Positions 59,035 to 64,000 of a DNA stretch of 64,000 nt are shown piece after piece. Each line of letters opens with the position of its first letter. The first letter of the stretch is position 1. Source of the stretch: Abelmoschus esculentus (lineage: Eukaryota; Streptophyta; Magnoliopsida; Malvales; Malvaceae); the NCBI GenBank assembly GCA_035048815.1, contig JAUCBN010000042.1:11005501-11069500 (forward strand). Direction: 5' to 3'. Made by a program: the position numbers and the translations under genes. The notes under the pieces were generated by a model. That model ran no database searches, was not told the DNA's origin, and saw only the letters and a list, made by a program, of their open reading frames with translations.

Positions 59035-60767
59035 TTACTTTCCTTTCTCTCTTTCCTCTCGGTATTTTTCTTTCTCTTGGCTGATTACTTTTCTAGCATT
59101 CATTTTCTCTTTTTCCATTTTGACCATTCGAACCTCTATCTCTTTCTCCATGGCTTTCTTACTCCTATTTCTTTCATCTCCTAGGATGCGAATCCCATTC
59201 ATTCTTTCCTTTTCTACAACGAGGAACTTCTTTTGGTTAGCGGTTTGTACTTGGGCATATAGCTTAATAGTGTCTTTCCGATATAAGGCATTCTTCTCGC
59301 TCAATTCATCATTATCTTTCTTTAACTGTTTGATAGTTTCATCCTTTACAATGAGGTCTAAACTTACCTTGTAGAACTCTTCTACGTACCGGGCTTTCAT
59401 CTTTTCCATTTGTTTTCAGATTTCATCCATCTCACTTCTTAGGATATTGGCTTCTGAAGGAACTATGTGTATGTGCTCCTCTAGTGTCATAGTAGGCTCA
59501 TGATCGAATGCCGGAATCTTATCATTAATCCTGATGCGTCTCCAAAGGTCATAATCTGGTATGATCATGCCTTGAGTGCTCCCCTCTATTCGGATACGAT
59601 AGCAGTAGTTTCATGCCCTTGTTACCTTCTGGATCTTGGGTAGGTATTCATTTTTGAAATGAATCTCGGTCTCACATAAACCTGTTGTGAAAGGGAAAAA
59701 TTGTCGAGATCAGAACTGCCTTGACACTAGTAGGGGTGCGCAGGCAATTTCTCCATGTAGGCCGATCATCATGAGCCAATTATAATCACCGATCCTGTAA
59801 AAGAAACGGAACTCATGATTCATCCATGGGACTCTCCACACAATGTCATCGTCTCGTAGATTTTTGAAGATCTTCGACCATTTCCTCTTATCGAGATCCT
59901 CTCGCCATTCTTTAGCTAGGTATTTCCATATTGGGGAGAAGTTTCCCTGAAAGATGTCTGACAGAACCTGGGTCGGCTCTTTCCAAAAATGACTTTGAAT
60001 CCAAATCTGAAGGAGCTATGCACAACCTTTGAAACGCCCTTCCTCATGCCTCCAACAGATATTCAAAGAGATGAAGATCTCTGTCAATATAGCCATTACC
60101 GGGTTAGTTTTCTTCTTTAGACGATCAAACAGATCAAGAATGGCCACATCAATGTTGCCTAATACTCGGGGAAAAATAACCAACCCATATACACCTATAG
60201 CAAATAAATCTATCCTCATTTCTTCATCTAGGTATGTTGGTATTATATCCCGAATACTTTCCCATGAAAAAGTAACACTCTCTCCTCGAACCTGAATCGA
60301 ACCTCGGGCCCAAGCATCGCTCATACCGGCTAAAGAGCTCAATTTTGATTAATAGTTCTGAGACTTAGGGTTTTTTGAATAAATCCAATCTTTATTGATA
60401 TTTCATCGGTTAATTACAGCGATATATTCCTCTATCGTAGGCATTAGATAATTTTCATTAAAAGTGAAACAACAGAAAACAAGATTCCAGAACTGAAAAG
60501 CGGCTCGGAGTAAAGGCTGGTTGATCCTACCATACATTAGCTGAGCTATATCTCCATAGTTCTCGCGAAACAAACCTTGTATTCTTAGATCCTAACTCTC
60601 CCATATCTCTTTTAACTCATATAGATCATTATGTTGCAAACTAACATAAGTGTAACCGGGCACTATGCGCTCACTTAGTAGCTGTCTCTGAAAGCTTTCT
60701 GATTGACTTCTGACCAATGTCGGATTACTAAATTTTTATCTAGGGAATTGAAAAGACTTTTATCCAT
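59035..60767 (-). pseudogene. Element G ORF1: DUF7745-like protein with coiled coil
   Basis: Begins MDKSLFNSLDKNLVIRHWSE at 60767. Conserved parts include AAFQFWNPVFCCFTF, LAGMSDAWARGSIQVRG and LFAIGVYGLVIFPRVLGNID (60342-60016), then GLHGEIACAPLLVSRQFWSR. A long charged coiled-coil segment (MEKMKARYVEEFYKVSLDLI, EKEIEVRMVKMEKEKMNARK) covers 59409-59035. This is the DUF7745 type of protein found upstream of gag in Tat-lineage elements, abundant as I recall in Malvaceae. Function unknown. Several stops and at least one frame change. Confidence 0.75.
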
Positions 60768-60859
60768 AACGAAATCTCTCAATATGGGCAAACCACTTGA
60801 ATCAACACCTTTATAAAAATGTAAAAAGAATATGAGGAAAGGAAAGAGAAAAAAAAACA

Positions 60860-61430
60860 AACGGCAAAAAAAAGGAAAAGTGTTAGTAAGGATAATTTAA
60901 ATAATAAAAGAATAAACAAATAAATAAATGACATGAAAAAAAGAGAAAGACAAACAAACTCTAGATATCATACCTAATTCACCTAGGTTATCCGCATGAC
61001 TCTAATGGTGTGGATTGACTATGTTCTCTATATGCAATTTTGGTACTAGGAGGTACCCGAATTGTCCTTGTTGTCCTCTTCTAAGATTAGCAAGGCTCGC
61101 AATTGTCACCTATTATAGGCTCATCTTGACCGAGTTCAATCCAAGAGGACCCTTTCGTTATGCCCATACGAGGAAACAATATTCCCACGAAAGCATAGGG
61201 TAGTCGAGCCCCAAAGGTACTTTGCTAGGCCCATACGAAAGAACAATATCCTCACGAAAGTATTAGCGTTTTCCCCCCACTTAGAACAACGAGTTTAAAT
61301 ATTGAGTATACAAACGCTAAAATATTCCCGCCTTAATAAATAAAGAGTAATTTAATTACCACTTCACGTCAAAACTTCCAAAATTAATTAAGCGATAGTT
61401 TAAAGACAAGGCTTGACTCTTTAAAAAAGA
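60860..61430 (-). other. Element G leader
   Basis: Non-coding region between the primer site and ORF1. It contains a direct repeat near 61157-61193 and 61226-61262 (GCCCATACGA, then AACAATAT and CACGAAAG). Confidence 0.55.
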
Positions 61431-61450
61431 TATCCCCAACGGAGTCGCCA
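61431..61450 (-). other. Primer-binding site, element G
   Basis: The minus strand reads TGGCGACTCCGTTGGGGATA, two bases from the LTR edge at 61453. It differs from the tRNA-Asp sites of A, B and D. It resembles the tRNA-Arg-type primer reported for Ogre-like elements, but I cannot confirm the tRNA from sequence alone. Confidence 0.65.
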
Positions 61451-61452
61451 AC

Positions 61453-64000
61453 TGTAGCAACCCTCCTAAAAATTCCTAAGTGTGGTAGAAGGTTACTAGT
61501 GAAAAGCTTTAATTAAAAAGCATTTTAGAAAAGATTTTAGGGACTTGAAAGATTCAAGATGAGATCGAAAATTTTAAGGGGAAGTAAATTTGGAAGTAAA
61601 ACTAGATTTAGGATTTTAGAAATTCGGGTTAGAAACTATGGTTGAAAGTCAAGGAAAAAGGAATGGAATTAAAATTAGGGAGGGAAACCTAGGGTTTTGG
61701 ATTTAGGGTTAAAATTAGGGGAAAAGAAATTTAAGAATTTAAAATTATAAATTTTAATAGATAATTTTATATTTTGGGCTTTTTTTTAAAAAAGATTTTG
61801 AAAAAAGGGAAGCCGCCACCAGTCGATTTTGGTAGACCGAGTACCGTAAAACCAGAGATTCGGAAGTTAAAGGGTTCGGGAGTCGATTACGGTTAAAACG
61901 GGATGACCTTTTATTCCGCCCAAAATTGGTACCTTTTGAAATTATCGCTTAATTTAATTTTAGAATTTTTGATTTAAAGTGATACTAAATCGATTATTTA
62001 TTTAAAGATTCGGGTATTTTTTTAACGTCACTTTAATCAAAGATAGATGCCGACACCGCCACCATTTCGCTTGGTGACGGGCCCGCTACGACCGAGTAAA
62101 GAAATTAATAGTTCATTAATTAAAGTATTGGTTGTATTTTCGATTCGAATATGGTACAAAAAATAAATACAATATAAAAATATGGAAAGTAAGCGAGCAA
62201 ATAAATACAAGCAATCAAATAATATAGGGCACATAAATAATTTAAACAAACATAATAAAATAAAATACATGTATAAGATAAACTAAATAAAGACTCAAAG
62301 GGAAAAACTATCGGAAAAAGGGTTAAATTAAAATAAACACTGAAAATTAAGGTTCCTAACAACAAAGAAAAATAATGAGGTGCCCGAAATTAATGACCAC
62401 AGTGGAAAGAAGTGAAGACTGAAGGCCAAAATCGAGAAGAAACTGAAAAACGAGGAATTAAATCAGGAATAACCAGGATTAGCCTCAACTCGAGACTAAA
62501 CTGTAATGATTTCAAAACATCGAGGCCCTCCCATCATTATTTTGGAGCAAGGAAAGACCCCTTTCATGAGTTCTAGAAGACGGAGGGACCTCTTGTGAGT
62601 TTAACCAAAATGCAAAATAACAGTTACAACTCAGACAAGGACCTAAATAAATAACATTTCAGAGTTTCGAAGACTAAGAGTGTAAAAGCCATAATGCGGA
62701 AGGGTTTAATGATCACAAATAGACCATTTTTAAAAGGACTGGGATATAAAACATATTTTTTTAGAAAATAAAAACATTTTAGCCCCCTTCTTAGCCAAAA
62801 ACGAGAGGGAAAACTCTCTTCTTTCATGTTCTTTACCCAGAGACATTAAGAACTCTGAAAGTTCTAGGAAATGAAGAACAAGGAAGAACGGAGCCACCCT
62901 AAACCCAGAAACCACCCTTAAACCTCCGACTTGCGACGGTCGGAGAAGTGAAGAGTGAAACATCCTTCTCCTTATGTAACCCTAAACGGAAATAAACCCT
63001 TATTTTTAGATCTAAAAAAATGAAACAAAAAAAGCAAAAACCCAAGACCTAATCTTTTATCAACAAAACAAAAGGGAACGCGGTTTTTCTTCAGACGGAG
63101 AATAAAAGGAGGGATGAGGCTTTTCGTATCTCGGCTCACCCTTAATAGCACGACAGCTGTAGGATTATCGCCAGAGAAGAACGAGACGAAGGCCGACACA
63201 ACAGGTAAAAGAAAAACCCTAAAAACTCTCTTTTTGATTCATCCGAAAGAAAACAGAAAATGAACTACCTTCGAATGGATTTTTTGATTTATGGATAATG
63301 AGTTACAAATCATAGGGATCTCCTTTTATCCCTCTTTTTTCTTTACATTAAAATAAAAATCTGAGCTTTTGATTCTGAGGGTCTTTTGGCTGTATTCATG
63401 TGCATCTTTGGCTCTATCCCCTGATCGGTTGTAATCCCCTGAAATTTATCATTTCCGGTTTGCTTTATGACAGTCTGCTTAGTCCTTCATATTGACATAT
63501 TTGATTATTATTTTTTGCATGTTGATGTGTCGCTCGAAGGGATTTCTGGTGGCCCGGATGAACAAAGAATCATCAGACGGCAGGATGGTGACTGAGGGAG
63601 TGATCGGCAATCCGTGAAAGCTGGAAAGCCGTTCGTGGTCTGCACGCGAGATTTGAAGAGCTTGCTGGAGACTGAACCGGTGCGCGTGGGGAGATCGAAG
63701 GGCGCCCGTGTCTGCGTGAAACTTCTGGAGGCTTCTCTTGCCCAATCTCGACCGTTAGAACATCTCTTGATCTAACGGTCCCTTATTGACTGAGCATAAG
63801 ATCAGAAGAGGGGTATTAGGGCTAGGGTTTACAAAACCAGTTTTGGGTCATTTCCATTGGGCCTGTAATTGTTATTTTTATTCTGAGCTTGTATATTATT
63901 ATTGGATTTAAATTAATTCGGGCTTGAATATTTATTTTGTAATTGGTCTGTTATAATAAAAATATTTGGGCTTATAAATTTAAATTATTTTTAGTTTTTT
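61453..64000 (-). repeat. Element G 5' LTR, partial (runs off the window)
   Basis: LTR end GGGTTGCTACA (minus strand) beside the primer site. The sequence to the right is non-coding. No opposite LTR terminus is recognisable before 64000, and no second copy exists in the window to fix its length. Tat/Ogre LTRs can exceed 2 kb. Confidence 0.6.

Larger units (their letters stand above)
49191..64000 (-). mobile_element. Element G: degenerate Tat/Ogre-type LTR retrotransposon
   Basis: On the minus strand: LTR (from 61453 rightward), primer site (61450-61431), leader, ORF1 (60767-59035), gag (58361 to about 56385), protease, RT, RNase H, a second RNase H-like region, integrase (52579-51568) and a 3' non-coding region reaching about 49191. 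A solo LTR of another family (H) interrupts the 3' region. An ORF upstream of gag and two RNase H-like regions mark the Tat lineage. Frames change several times, so it is inactive. No 3' LTR is recognisable on the left. Confidence 0.85.

Noticed and set aside
62037..63745. Open frames near the right edge
   Set aside because: They fall in the non-coding LTR of element G. Composition and lack of motifs argue against coding.

Overview
This is nuclear DNA from a flowering plant, almost certainly a eudicot. A single conserved host gene, with four exons and short GT-AG introns, sits in about 60 kb of nested, decayed LTR retrotransposons and small non-autonomous DNA transposons. A Tat-type element with a DUF7745-like ORF1 and a family of gag-protease elements with a PF20167-like third ORF recall what I know of Malvaceae genomes such as cotton or durian. 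That family-level guess is weak.

Layout. 1-25.6 kb is a nested stack of Athila-like, pol-less elements. Element A (minus) starts left of the window and ends near 15954. It is split by element B (plus, 6841-15179, TSD TCTAA). To the right lie the 3' end of a related element C (plus, 15955-17459), an LTR fragment I, and a minus-strand Ty1/copia remnant J. J is split by element D (minus, 18907-24338, TSD CATCA). From 25.6 to 33.2 kb is a degenerate Ty3/gypsy chromovirus E, followed by a copia-type solo LTR. From 33.9 to 39.9 kb is the gene-bearing island: a long-TIR MULE-like element (35788-36717) and a BAP31-like gene (37019-39599, minus). From 39.9 to 49.2 kb are a solo chromovirus LTR M (TSD GGTCT), a 2.5-kb hAT-like element, two partial LTRs (K, L) and a hAT-type MITE. 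From 49.2 kb to the end is a decayed minus-strand Tat/Ogre-type element G, with ORF1, gag, PR, RT, two RNase H regions and INT. A solo LTR (H, TSD ATAAT) of the A/D family is inserted in its 3' region.

How the parts relate. Elements A, B and D carry a primer site for tRNA-Asp. A and B encode gag plus an aspartic protease and then, instead of RT/RNase H/integrase, a separate ORF of about 505-515 codons that I recognise as a putative plant transposon protein domain (PF20167-like). They must have moved using enzymes from another element. In A, B and D a TATA box sits 150-156 bp upstream of that third ORF, and it resembles the LTR TATA box of the same family, which suggests a separate transcript. 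This architecture is the most interesting system in the window. All copies here are broken by stops, most of them explained by C-to-T decay. The only gene I expect to be functional is the BAP31-like gene.
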